Shown here piece by piece: positions 49,101 to 61,327 of a stretch of 64,000 bases of DNA (its first letter is position 1; the number at the start of each line of letters is the position of its first letter). The notes below the pieces were generated by a model. The model was not told the origin of the DNA. It searched no databases and saw only the letters and a program-made list of their open reading frames with translations. A program made the position numbers and the translations under genes. This stretch comes from Apus apus (Eukaryota; Chordata; Aves; Apodiformes; Apodidae): the NCBI RefSeq assembly GCF_020740795.1, contig NC_067299.1:10236001-10300000 (forward strand), read 5' to 3'.

Positions 49101-52100
49101 CCCAGCAGACTGTGGCCTTGCTTAGTTTTCTCTTTGTCATTCATAAAGTATCCATGAGAAGACTTGGATTTGTCCACTTGGTGGTCTTTTGGCCTGAAAC
49201 TGATTGAGAACTGCACATGCTTTGTTCTTTCTAAAGGTTTATTATTGCTCCTTAGTTCATTACATGGGTCTTGTGGGTTTTACTTTTTGCTTTTCTGTTG
49301 CTTTTGCTGGTCATTTATTGGATGGCTCCCACGGTCAGAAAGATGTACCAGGAGGCCCTTTGAAATGGAGTATTTTGTACGTGCACACACTTATCTGAGA
49401 ATTCAGAGGACTTTTAATTTCTGTAGCCATTTTTATGGATGGAATTTTCTTGTTCAGAGGATGTTCAGAGAAAGCTAATGAAGGCCTGGAAGGAACGTGT
49501 GTGCTTTACTCTGGATATTAACTACAACTTGTCTTTTTGATCCAAACCTAATTTTTGGAGTGCTGACATTTACCTAAGCAAAAATGGTGGTCCAGATTAT
49601 CTCCAACTTTATGGAGAGTCACACAAATTAACATTTGAGTTGGGTCTGTGTTTACAAAGAGAGGATTTCTGTGCTCATGTGACAAACTATTTAGCTAGAG
49701 AGAAGCTGGGGTGAATGAAGACTCAGACGAGAGCACTCAGCTGCTGCTGCCACCGTGGGCAGTGCTGGGCAAACTCTGCAATTTACCTAACCCTCTCCCT
49801 CCAGAGGAATTTGAGAAATTGTACATTTGTAGGGTCCTGAGACAGCAAAATTTGGCCAACTTTGTAACATGAAAGGGACATGAAGGATGAGTGACATGAC
49901 TTGAGGAAAAGCTGCAGTTTGCCTCATGAAACAGCAGGCAAAGGTTTTGGTCATCATGGAGCTCCTCTCACCCACTGCATGCTGAGAAGTTCCTTATCTC
50001 CCCTCCTACAAGAAGCAGCCTTGGGGGAATTGCCCAGGTAGGTTTTGTCTGGATATGTTATTTTCTTTTTGAACTCATGCCTTACTCTCCTCCACCTCCC
50101 TTTGTCCTCGTGCTCTATCCCACCTTGGGTGTGGGAAAGGGAGATGTTTGGAGCAGAGCATCGAGCATTCACCCCCTTCCCAGAAGGAGACAGGATAAGG
50201 CTGGGGCAATCCTGCAGCAGGGCATGCCCGAGGCAGGAGAAGCATTGAGAGGTTGGGCATCAGCTGCTGAGGCACTATGGGGCTGGTGGGATGTGCAGGG
50301 TCCATAAGCAGGTTTCCTTAACTGTGCAGAGTGCTGGGGATGCTCCAGGTAGGAGGCAACAGCCTGGATCTGATTTTAGGTGTTGGTTTTTGTCCCTGTC
50401 CTTCTGAGTCTGATCCTAACAAAAAAGTGGTCAATCCCTGATTGTCAGATGCTCTTTAAGGCAATATATAAGTAGTTCAGTAATTAAATAGTGCTGCTAG
50501 TTTGAGAATAAGTAATGCAGCAGGAAGAGTAAATAAACCTTTGGTTTGCATGTGGGGAAGTCTTCATCCATATCTACCATAGCTGAGCACCTTGAACCAA
50601 ATGTTATCAGATCAATTCTGCTGGTCACTGGTGATCTAAATGAACCTTCCACCCAGCCCCCTCCCAAGTTTGCTGGGGTAAACACCTCCATGTTCAGCAG
50701 AGGTCTGGGTCTTGGATTAAAACCTCCAAAGAGCCTGAAGTCTATGAACTCCCTCTTTTGTCTTTTTTGGTTGGTGCACAACAGCAGCTGAATCTGGGAC
50801 GTGCTCAGCTGCCTGGAAGCCAATGGGCCAGGGATGATGGGGCATCTTTGAGGAGTGTGAAAAAATACAATTTTTTTTTTACTTAAAGCTAAATATTAAT
50901 AGGACAGAAAACACTGTGGAAGGGCACTGCTGACTCATCCTAAGCTGCTTTTATCAGTTTTATTTTGTAAACTCACAACAGATAATGTGTAAGATCAGGG
51001 AGAGTAAAAGCTAAATGCAAATTGTTGCAAATGAGAGGCCACTGAAGCTGGCCAGAAAATGAGTAAACAGAGAGGGTTTTCCCCTTCCCCCTTTCCCCTT
51101 CGTGTTAAAGTGCACAGACAGTAAACTGCTGCTTTACCAAATGTTAAAAGTTGAAGAGGAACTTGAAATTCCTTGGTGGTTAAATAAGCCTGTGTTGCTT
51201 TTTTTAAGCAAGCTTGCGTCTGTGCTTTTGCACATGGAATTATTTGCACATGCTGAGATATGAACAAGTGCATGCCAGCAGCCTCCCTGCATACAGATTG
51301 TGCTCTCCTCTGCTTATCCAATTAGGAAATTAACTTTGTGAGGGTTGCATATGGACACTGAGGCTGAGACTGAAACACAGCCTTTTGCACAGTCTTGCTA
51401 TCCCCCTTGTGAAGTGGCACTTAATGAATGTAAAACACTTAAGAGATACGTGGATTTGGCTTCCCATAAGGATAAGATAGTGCTTATCTTCTATAACACT
51501 TATCACCCTCAAAGTACACTACAAACTTAGCTAACTGCTGAGTATAAAAATTCTATATGTAAATAAGGCAGATTAAAAGCAGTTGTATCAGCCATTTAGC
51601 AGTGTGTAATAGTGTTACACCCTCAGACTAGTACTATTAATATTTTAGCAGGTGGGTAATATATTAACTGAAATGTTAAGAAGTTCTCTGATCGAGATAA
51701 ACAATTAAATGTATATAATTGAGAGCAGGGAAATGCTGGTTTTAGGCAGAAGAGCCCAAGCTTTAATCACATTACTGAAATAAAATAGCTCTTTATATGA
51801 GCACAGCCTCACTGGGTGAAATCCTTTGATAGAAGAAATGATGATAGGGAGATAAAGTGATACACTATGAGGATGTGACTACTTTATTAACTGATGATGA
51901 TAATGCAGGATCTGAGATGCTCTTTCCCTGTCTGCCCCACTGCCATGATGTTTCTGAAGTAGAAACTACCTGTATTCTTTTGTATGGCCTTATATAGCCA
52001 CTTAATAAAAATTGCAGCTTTAACATTTACTATATACCTAGCAGATGTGGCTGCCTTGTTCCCCATTAGGAATAATGCAGACTATCCAGATTCAATACAT

Positions 52101-54032
52101 GCTTTTAAAAGTTCTCAGCCTCAGTTTGCTAAGTGCAGGAGAGTGGTCTGCACAGGCTTGAGACACCAGGGAGCTGCTCTCTGTGTTTTGTTACCAAGTT
52201 CATGGAAATTGAGTCTGATACTGATAAAAGAATAAAGAAAATAAATACTTCCTAGAGAAATAACGGAGTTAAAAGATCAGGCTTCAGATAGTCATTTAGG
52301 AGATATCTGAAAGCTTAGACATTAACTGACATTTACTTGACAACCTGGCTGAGCAGGAACCAATAGATAATTTCTGTTTTCGGTACTTGTTTGGCATCAT
52401 CATCTGAATATTCACTGTCATTGGCAACGAATGACTAATAAGCCACGAACACATTTATCATGCAGAGACAACACAGGACTCATGAGATGCAACAGCAAGG
52501 ACTAGAAAACAGTGACAGCATTGGTATTTTATTCTTGCATATTAATTCATGTTTGCCTGAATGGAGAAACTGAATCTTATCTCAGTGGTAAAGCTTACAA
52601 AGGTATGTTAGATTTATGCTGCCAAATTAGTTAGGCAGCTTTTAGGAATAATTTTCTAAGGATTACAAATAAATAAGTGCTGTAATGATGTGAATTGCAG
52701 TATATTTCCAAGCCTCACTCTGCATCAGAGCAGTACTATTGTGTCTCCAGTAAGAGACATTTGGAATTGGATGCAGTTGGCAAAACGTGGGCATCTAGTG
52801 ACATTTCAGTGCCCGAAGGCAGCCTGCCTGGCTTCAGCTGCCACTCCAGAAGGGCATGACTGGGCCACGGTGGAATGTCACATCTGCTGAGCTCGTGCAG
52901 TGCCTTGGATAGCCCGAGGCCCTTTGGATGGCAGCAGGCATTGCTGAGGAACAGAGCCCTGTGCTTTCATTCTTGGAGATCCTCTGCTTTGACCAGGGAG
53001 GACAGATGGACAAAGTTGGCTGTAGGCATATGCTGCCAATGTGCTGGGGTTTTAGGGACTCCTCCTGGTCTGCTCTTGGCCACCATCTTCCCTCATTACT
53101 TCTCTCCTGGCAGGAGGCACATGCATTTCTCACAAGGAGATGCTGTATGCAACCTGAGAGCACATCTACCTGTTAATAAGGCATAGCAGAAAAGAAAATA
53201 GAAATGAGCCTTCTCAGGTAATTAAAAAGGTTTTACTCATTTTGCAATTTATGCCACTAATCTTTGTCTAAAACTGAACAATCTGGTCCAGATGTTACAG
53301 CAGGCTGGCAGGCTGCCAGTTCCCAGCTCCCACAGATATGCCTGAATCCTGGGCTAGGTGAGGACATTCTGCTTGTTGAAATACTACAGTTTAAAAAGGG
53401 AGACTGTAGTGGGGTAAGATGTCCTTATCGAAGCCTGCAAAGGGCTGTGCAAATAGAATACAAATAGTATTGACCCTACTGTGAGCCAGCAGCAATGATC
53501 CAACTTCAGGAATGTATCCTAGTGGTTCAGTATTTTTCCTAAACAGTTCTGGGAGTACTGGCAGCTGTGTTTTCTAGCCCTCCCAATCCCCGTGGTCAGA
53601 TTTCTTAAAAAAATTGTTGAATGCTTTATACCTTATTGCTGCAAGTGAAGCTGGTTCTGCTTATAAATCTAATAGCTATCGACCACAATCTGACAGTCAC
53701 TGATGGTTATCTAAAAATAATGCAGTAATGATGCAACAAGAGCCCAACGTAAAACATGACGTGCAAGGAGAGTGCTGCTTGGAGCCTGGCTCTGCTGTCA
53801 CTGAGCAATTACACACTGTGCTTCTGATGCAGTCTGAGGGCTTTGATGCTTGTGGCAGTGGGGAGATGCAAAGTTTCCTGAAAAAGAAAGGCAATTCCCT
53901 AAAATTAGGAGTGAGCTGGATAAAAATCACGGTTTGCCTTTTCCTTTTTGAAAACCTGACGGTGTGTGCTCACGTGTTGTGGAAGGAGTACTTGTTCCTA
54001 CAAAACTGCCCTCCCTGGGTTTCGCTCCCTGT
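46139..54032 (+). other. GALNT17: GALNT17 intron 1, first part; no gene or clear repeat
   Basis: After the island ends near 46200 the sequence is AT-rich and apparently single-copy. I find no CR1 fragment, no RNA gene and no segment resembling GALNT17 exon 2. Open frames are short and unrecognised. The part at 51.3-52.7 kb is AT-rich, CpG-poor and low in simple repeats, and could hold conserved non-coding elements; I cannot test that here. Confidence 0.7.
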
Positions 54033-54330
54033 GATTCATAGAGTGGTGAAGGTTGGAAGGGGCCTACAAGATCACCAGGTTCTAACCCCCCTGCCATGAG
54101 CAAGGACACCTCCCACCAGACCAGGCTGCACAAGCCTCATCCAACCTGCCCTTGAACACCTCCAGGGATGGGGCTTCCACAACCTCCCTGGGCAACCCAT
54201 TCCAGCACCTCACTACCCTCATGGTGAAGAATTTCTTCCTAATATCTAACCTAAATCTACCTTTCTTCAGTTTAAAACCATTACCTCTTGTCTTACAACT
54301 TCTGTCTCTGGTGAAATTCCCTCTGATGCC
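54033..54330 (-). mobile_element. CR1 LINE fragment in GALNT17 intron 1
   Basis: Antisense copy beginning gattcatagagtggtgaagg. The plus strand shows the complement of the ORF2 tail (cctccctgggcaacccattc) and of the 3' UTR (ggacacctcccaccagacca). It is of the gtgtccctgcccatggcagg class and truncated after about 300 bp. It lies opposite to the direction of GALNT17 transcription. Confidence 0.93.
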
Positions 54331-57300
54331 CCCAGCCAGCGATGCTGAAGGCCACCTGCCACCTTACAGCACTGGTTCAGCCTTGGAACAGGAAACACCT
54401 ACAGCTTCACAGCGTCTGTCCAATGGTAGTAATATGATAGTACTTGGCAAATTGAGTTTTTAAAAATAGGGCTCTCCCTAGGTTGTCCGACCTAGACTGT
54501 CGTGTAAGAGCACGACTCTTCCTGCTGCTAAAGAAAATGAAAGATCTCTTAAAGGCCAGGGCTGTGTCATACAAAGTAAACCACCACTATTTACTGTGCA
54601 GCTGGAATGCCTTATTGCACATGAATACTTAATTCTAGCACAGTAAAGCCAACTGTGTGATGTGTCAGCATTTGATGCTGAGGAACAAGGGGAATCCTTG
54701 GTTCTTCTTCCCTTTAGGACCCTCAGTAACGTGCAAGCAGAAGTACCTCATGTCCCTTGCCATGGTTTGATGGGTGATTGCTCAGCCCTAGCACATCTGG
54801 AGGGTCTGGGGGAAGGCAGGAGAGCTGGGCTCTGCTGTGTGCTGCCCCTGGGCCCTTCAGTCTCCCAGACTTTCTTCCCCAGCACCAAATACAAGATTTT
54901 CCTTTCTCCCATCTCCTCACTATAGCCAGCAGGATCTTTTTGTGTTTGTGGGGAATGGAAATCCAAATTGCTTTTCTTTGGCGTGTCTAAGTGCTGCTGA
55001 GATACAGAAAGCAGAAAACCATTGCAAGAGAAAAATCAACAGTGGATTAGCAGACACCAACTGTGTCAGGGCTGAGTTATTTTGGGTGATTCCTCAAGCT
55101 GCAGAGAGCATGAGAGTCAAGCAGGGTCTCTTACCTGATGGCCATCAGAATTTATTTAACCTTCCCTTTAATCTTCATTTGCTTGTGTAGTGTTTTGGGC
55201 AGTGTAACAGCCTACTATGGCTGTGCATGTTCTCAGAGCATAAAGTAAAAAGGTTAATTTTAAAAGGAAACATTTCAAACTTCTCTCTGAGTCTTCGCCT
55301 ACATTACACCTAGAGTTAGATCATGAGAGCACTCATATTTATGCCAAATTGCTGCAAATTCTCCCAAAACAATTGCTTGCTCATACTGTAAAAGACAAAG
55401 CAAAGGAGGGAAAAAAGTGGAAAGCCCCTAAATGATATTTTAAAGCTCACTTATATTCTGTTATTGGGTTTAAAATATTTTTTGTTGATATTTTGTGGTT
55501 TTTTTGTGTACCACCTTTAGTGAAGAGCACTGGAGCACTGAATACTTTAAATAGGTTGGAACATAAAAGCCCTGTTCTGCGATTTTATTTCAGTTTTTCA
55601 TATTTTCACTGGCAAGACAAGAATAGCAATAACCATTACACTTGTCTCAACCTGTAGTCAAGGCTGGGGCCGTGTTGTGCTTTCTCCTTTTCTAAGTGTA
55701 GGGCAAATTCCACAGTGTGGAATTTCAGTTACTCTTCATGTAATCAGAAGGGACTGGTGTCACCATTCAGGGCACCTGGCATTCAGCAGGAAGGGCTTAG
55801 GGCTCAGTTTTTCCTCCAGTGTTATGTGTGATACTGAAGAAGTCACTTAGAATAATATTAGAAAATAAATATGAGTGAGAGATGCAAGATCCCTTATGCA
55901 TCACTTTGAATGAATGTCTCAAGGACAGAGAGAAGAGGTTTATATGTGGGAAATGGTATGAGAACAAAGAAGAAGTTGCAGGCATGTCTTGATGAATTTG
56001 AAGATACTTGGAACTGGAATTAAAGAGGTAGGAAAAGAGAAAGTGAGAAAGGAGGGATGTTTGACTCCTTACCATAACAAACAACTGAAATGTAGCCTTA
56101 AGTAAGTGGTTACCACCCACTTAGATGATGACCCTGCCCTGTGCCCCTCTCTGGTTCATGTCCCTTGTATTTGGTGCTATAAACCAGTGAGAAACAAGCC
56201 ACTTGTCATTTAGTGAGGTAAGTCATGCAACAGAGTGAGGCAGGAGATGGGAGGAGAGTTAGATTTAAAGTTGTGTTAGTTCCCTGTGGTTTTTGGATTT
56301 AAAACTCTTGTTGGTTTAAAAGTCTATTATCTTTTGACTAGGTTGAAGGGGAGATGTGTAAGAAAATGAAATAAGAGAGCAGGAAGCATGAGCAAGCAAA
56401 GCTGGAGGGAGGGAGAAGTGCAGTAGGGGTGGGAGCAGAGGCAAGGCTGAGGTTTCATCCAGGAGCAGCTTGCTGAGCCAGGTCCTGCAGCCAAAGGGTC
56501 TCCCTGGGCTTTGAGGGCTGGGGTGGGAGCAGGCAGCAGCTTCTCTCTGGGAACTTCCTCAGGGTATCTGCCTCCAGAAGCTCCACTTGCCCCTGGGAGT
56601 TATGGGGGGCAGCCCCCACATGTAGTTCAAAATTAGGACAGTATCTACAATGCATTAGTTCATTGAGGGACACAGGGTGGGACCCTCGCTGGGGGAAGGT
56701 AGGACCAGAGGTCTCAATGTGGAGGAGCAGATACTGGTGGTGGAACAGGTGCTCTTTGGATAAGGCTGTTTCCATTGACCCTGTCCACTGCCCAGAGAGG
56801 CTGAGCTGATTTTTAAGCTGTGCAGGTGGAGGTCAGAAACAAAACTGTAATATCTGGATAAATAAATGAATAATTAACCTAATGGGCTAGGGACGGGTGA
56901 GCTGTGTTCTCTGATGTGAAAGGGGGATGGCTCAGGAGTGGTGTAGTTTGATCAGTGCTTGTGGTATGAAGGGGCAGTATGACAGCTGGATCATGCAGAT
57001 GATTTCTGGGCATGCAGACAGATTTCCTGTGCAAACCTGCCCCTGCCAGGAGTGTCTGAAGGTAGTTACTGGCTTTTACAGTGTCTTACATGGAAGGTGT
57101 TACTGGGGTCAGGTCATATTGACTTCACTTGTCTTTGGATCAAGCACTGAATCAATAAATGACTTTCTGGGGGAGTTGAATAGCTGTTCTGCACAGACAT
57201 AAAAGGGGCTAGACAGTAAAATGGGATTTTACACTTTTGTCAGTATTTTCCCAGGAAGTTGCTTAACTTCCAGATACTAATTAATGCTGTGTTCCTCCCC

Positions 57301-58717
57301 CAGCTTTTCCTCCCTCCTGTTTCCCTCCTCCTGTTTGATCCTGCTGAACAGCATCAGACCTTGCAAATTAGAACTGACTGCCAGGCTGCCATGGGGAAAG
57401 AGCCAATGAATGGAAAAGAACAAAACTTTGACATAATATCCAAATTTGAGGCTTCTAGCATAATTTATGCTGAATGTGCAGCTGTTTGGAAAATCCTGGA
57501 ATTCCCTTGGGTGTCCAGCTCAGACTGTAATTAGCAGAACTGCCGATCCCGAAATACCCAGCTCCAGTTACAATTGCTGGAACTGGCTATCCAAAAAGTA
57601 ATTCCCTCCAAAGCTGCCCACCCAGGTGTAGGCATCTCTGGTAGCATCTTATTCTGGTGCTACTCAGCCTTTCCCACCATGAGAAGCTGCTTTTATTTGT
57701 TTAGAATTTTTCCGATTAGGCTGAAATGGTCAGATATTGTCAAGGTCATGTTTTATCTTTAGTCCCAGCAGCTGGTCCAGATGTTTTTGGGAATGATTGA
57801 TGAGAAAAACACATACCATTGTTCCCACAGAGGGGAAAAAAGCTGGTACAGGGCAAAAAGAGTGGAGGGACTGAACAGGCAGCTCCAAAAATAATGGGGT
57901 TGAGAAACCCCAGGTGCAGAGAAGGGGGGAAATGATGAGGCTGACATGGGAATTGGTGGGGAGAGGGGGGATGGAACGGGATGTCCAGGCAGGGGTTGGG
58001 GATCCTGAGGATGTCTGTGTTTCCTACAGGAATGTTTGAATGCAGCACAGTTGCTTGGTGGTTTTGTTACAACTAGTGGAAAAATGTCTTGTCTACAAAA
58101 AAGTGAAACTCTCAGCTTGATATTTTATATAAATGAAGGATGACTAAAAAGACAGGTTCCTTCCAGAAACCTCAGTGCCAAATGTGGTTCTTGGGTGGTT
58201 TTGCTGGTTTGATGATGAAAGTGTTAGCCTTGTAGAGCATTCAGAAGAGGTGTGGGTTTGAGGCCAGGGCAGGTGTTATTAGCTGTATAAAGCAAAACAA
58301 TACGGTCGCTGTGGAAAAATTACGGGTTTAGTGCTGAAGGAGATATTTAACCTTTGTTTTTACAACTCCAGAAATGAAGCAGCTTGTTCCTTAATGTGGG
58401 CTTAATGCTCCAAGTATATGCTGACTGGATTTTCACATCTGAATGTATGAAATGCGGGGCTATTAAAATCTGTTTTAATGATCTCTTTTCCCATAACTCC
58501 TAATATTTGCCATTTACTAATTATGATGTGCCTAAATAGTTCTCATTTGTAGTATGTAGTTTAAATGCTGCACCTGCCCTGATTTCAAGCTAACTGCTGG
58601 TGACTTTGCTTTTATGTCTGAGAACTGAGTAGTATCAGTGGTTTTTGTGGGTTGGCATTAAGTGCTGGCCTCGTATTGTTCTTTGTAAGGTTTTTGATCT
58701 ACAGGTCCCTGGTGGAA
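54331..58717 (+). other. GALNT17: GALNT17 intron 1, middle part; no gene seen
   Basis: This is unique-looking sequence between the two intronic CR1 fragments. A GC-richer patch at 56450-56780 contains a 106-codon minus-strand ORF that starts with ATG. I do not recognise it, and it is within the length expected by chance. No splice-bounded exon stands out. Confidence 0.65.
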
Positions 58718-58971
58718 GCAGAAATAGAGGGCAGATTTAGGTTAGACATCAGGAGAAAATTCTTCACCAAGAGGATAGGAAGGAACTGGAACAGGTTGCC
58801 CAGGGAGGTTGTGGAAGCCCACTCCCTGGAGGTGTTCAAGGGCAGGTTGGATGAGGCTTGTGCAGCCTGGTCTGGTGGGGGGTGTCCCTGCTCCTAGCAG
58901 GGAGGGTGGAACCTGATGATCTTGAAGGACCCTTCCAACTTTCATCATTCTGTGATTCTATGATTCTGTGA
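58718..58971 (+). mobile_element. CR1 LINE fragment in GALNT17 intron 1
   Basis: Sense copy of about 255 bp. The ORF2 end reads [20 protein letters not shown] then [20 protein letters not shown]. The tail holds three attctgtg/attctatg octamers at 58948-58971, the best preserved in the window, and supports assigning these elements to avian CR1. Confidence 0.94.
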
Positions 58972-60587
58972 CTTGGCAGAGGAGCAGCAGTTTGGAGAAC
59001 ACAGATTTTCAGTGAGCATTGGTTTGTGGTGTTAACTGAGTTAGTGAGGGCATCATCCAGGGATGGTTGGTGTGGAACCCTTTTTGATTTGGGAGTTCTT
59101 GCTGTATTTGTCTTTTTTCCCCCTAAATTCTTAGGATTTGCCAACAAATTTGTAACAGAGGAAGTGTGACTCTTTGAAAAGCAGCAGCCTGGGCAGCAGC
59201 TTTGCAGGCTTCCCAAGCAGCTTGTGGGGAAGAACATGGCAGGGTGGTTTTTTTTATGGTCCATTTTGCTGCTCTGAGTGCCAGTGTGATGGGACCACGT
59301 GAACAAGTTTAAGGCCTCCCAGATGTCATTGAGGCCATTGACTTTGGAGTCTGATGGACCTCTCTGCAAAACAGAGAGCTGGGAATGCAAGAGAAGGGGT
59401 AATCGAAAAGAAGAACTTGCAAAGTGTAAGTTAGGAAGCAGGGACTTGAAGGAAAAAGGGAATATCCAACTCAGAACAATTTAGATGCTCTGCAAGCAGG
59501 GAAAGCCTGTTAACTCAGTTGTCTGTCTTCCTTGCATTTCATTTTACTTTGCATTTACCTGTTGGGTTTTTTTTTCTCTCTCTCTTTTTTTTTTTTTTCT
59601 TAATCCCATTTCATAATCACCTTCTCTTGAAGCAATTCCTGTGTCTTGACAGCTGCTACTGGCTTCTCCAGCTCGTGCTGCCAAAAATCCCAGTTGATTC
59701 TAGGGCCTAAGGCACATTTCTGTCTATTTTCTGTATTTTTTCCTACTATAAAACGATACGTATTAATAACGTTCTGTCTAAATTCAGAAGTCTTCAGGCC
59801 TATTGCAATTATGTGTATTTTTTTAAAACTTCAGTCTGTAGCAGGTATGTCCTTGCAGTAAACATGTCCCAGAGCATGTACCAGAGTGTGGGCAGTGCTT
59901 CAGGGCTGGGTGCAGTTGACAGTACTCAAGTCTGGAACCAAACCCTTAAAACTCTTAAGGAAGCTTGAATGTAAGCAAAAGCTTTGAATCCGATCTTTTC
60001 AGTTCACAATCTGTGAAATAATTCCTTCTGACTTGGAAGCAGAGACTGAGGTGCCAGGAGTATGATGTGCTGCAGGTCCTTCTCGTGCTAAACTGCCAAC
60101 CAGCAGCAGCTCCTCCTGCACAGACCTTGTGGGATTATATCTTTACTGAGCTTATCACTTGCTTCTTAGCCACAGGCTCCCCTTCTGCTGCCTACAAGGC
60201 AGAATGTTGATGCTGTTAGAGGCAGCATCAGACCTACAGCCTCTCTCTCTCTCTTTCTTCCTGAAGTTAAAAAAAACAGATTATATTTTTTCCTTTTTTT
60301 GCCTGCTCCTTCCTTTGCATTTCTCACATCTCCATGCTGAGCCTTGGCTTAAAACTTGAAGAGTTGAAACTCAGAAAGTCGAGGGGAAAAGCTGATCTAG
60401 GAGTGTTCTGACTGGATCAATGGAGCAAAATAACAGGCTGAAGTTGCACAATTGTGAGTTAGGAGACTCTGCTGAGCATGCTGTGTCAGGGTCTCATGCC
60501 ACACAATTATCTTCAGAGGTGCATAAGGCAAATGATTTTCCAGTCTTAGGAACTTCCTTTATACTTGAATTTTAAAATACTGACTTA

Positions 60588-60607
60588 TTTTTTTTAATTA
60601 AAAAAAA
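60588..60607. repeat. 20-bp perfect AT palindrome
   Basis: Eight T, AATT, eight A. It is symmetrical and lies in GALNT17 intron 1. Probably slippage-derived. Confidence 0.85.
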
Positions 60608-61316
60608 CCCAAATTGCTGATAAGAGCACTCAAGTAATAGTGAATTCTTGTGGTTTGCTTTCATGGACTCATTTTTATGGATGTTATCAGATAAAACCTT
60701 TCAATATTTGCCTTCTGTGAGGACTGGAATTTCTTTTCATGACTTAAGTTGCATTTTCTGCAGTCTGCATACTCAGTCTTACCAGGTGCCCAGAGCTTCT
60801 GAAAAGGAGCTGAGCAGCAGCTGCTGTCCCCTTACTTCCCAGAGGAAAGCTCAGTTCCCAGCTTGGTGGGTTCTGGAGTGTTCCATGATCTAAGCTGAGA
60901 TCAGGAGTAGCTGCTGGGTTCAGTTGCCATGAGTATTTGCCATGTGTCTGTGTGGGGACAGCTCAAACCACTGGTAGTGTTTGAACCCTGTAGCCTGGCC
61001 TGGCAAGGTTGTAAGTTCTGCTGAGGGTGGATTCTTCCTGCATCCCTTCATGGGGCTGGTTTGGGAAAAGCCCAAGGAAGTTGCTGTCATCTTTACAGGT
61101 GCACACTGCCTTGTTTCCAGGGATTTCAGTGGGGTCAGGATCAGGCTTGTGTATGTGCTTTGTTATTGGCAGTATGAACTGGAAAGCTGTGTGTTAGGTT
61201 AAAGAAGTGAAAAGGTAGGGCCTAAATTTTGGGCTGAAGTTGGTATGAGCTGAGCTTCTCTCACAGTAGTCTCTTGAGCTTTGACAGTCAAATTCAAGAC
61301 ATTTTCTTTCTTCCTT

Positions 61317-61327
61317 CCCCCCCCCCC
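61317..61327 (+). repeat. Poly-C tract in intron 1
   Basis: Eleven C in a row after a pyrimidine-rich lead (tttctttcttcctt). A similar C11 run occurs at 42520-42530. Both are length-error prone. Confidence 0.85.

Noticed and set aside
58836..59390. 184-codon minus-strand open frame
   Set aside because: Its end lies inside the antisense side of a CR1 copy and the rest is unrecognised; a composite chance frame.
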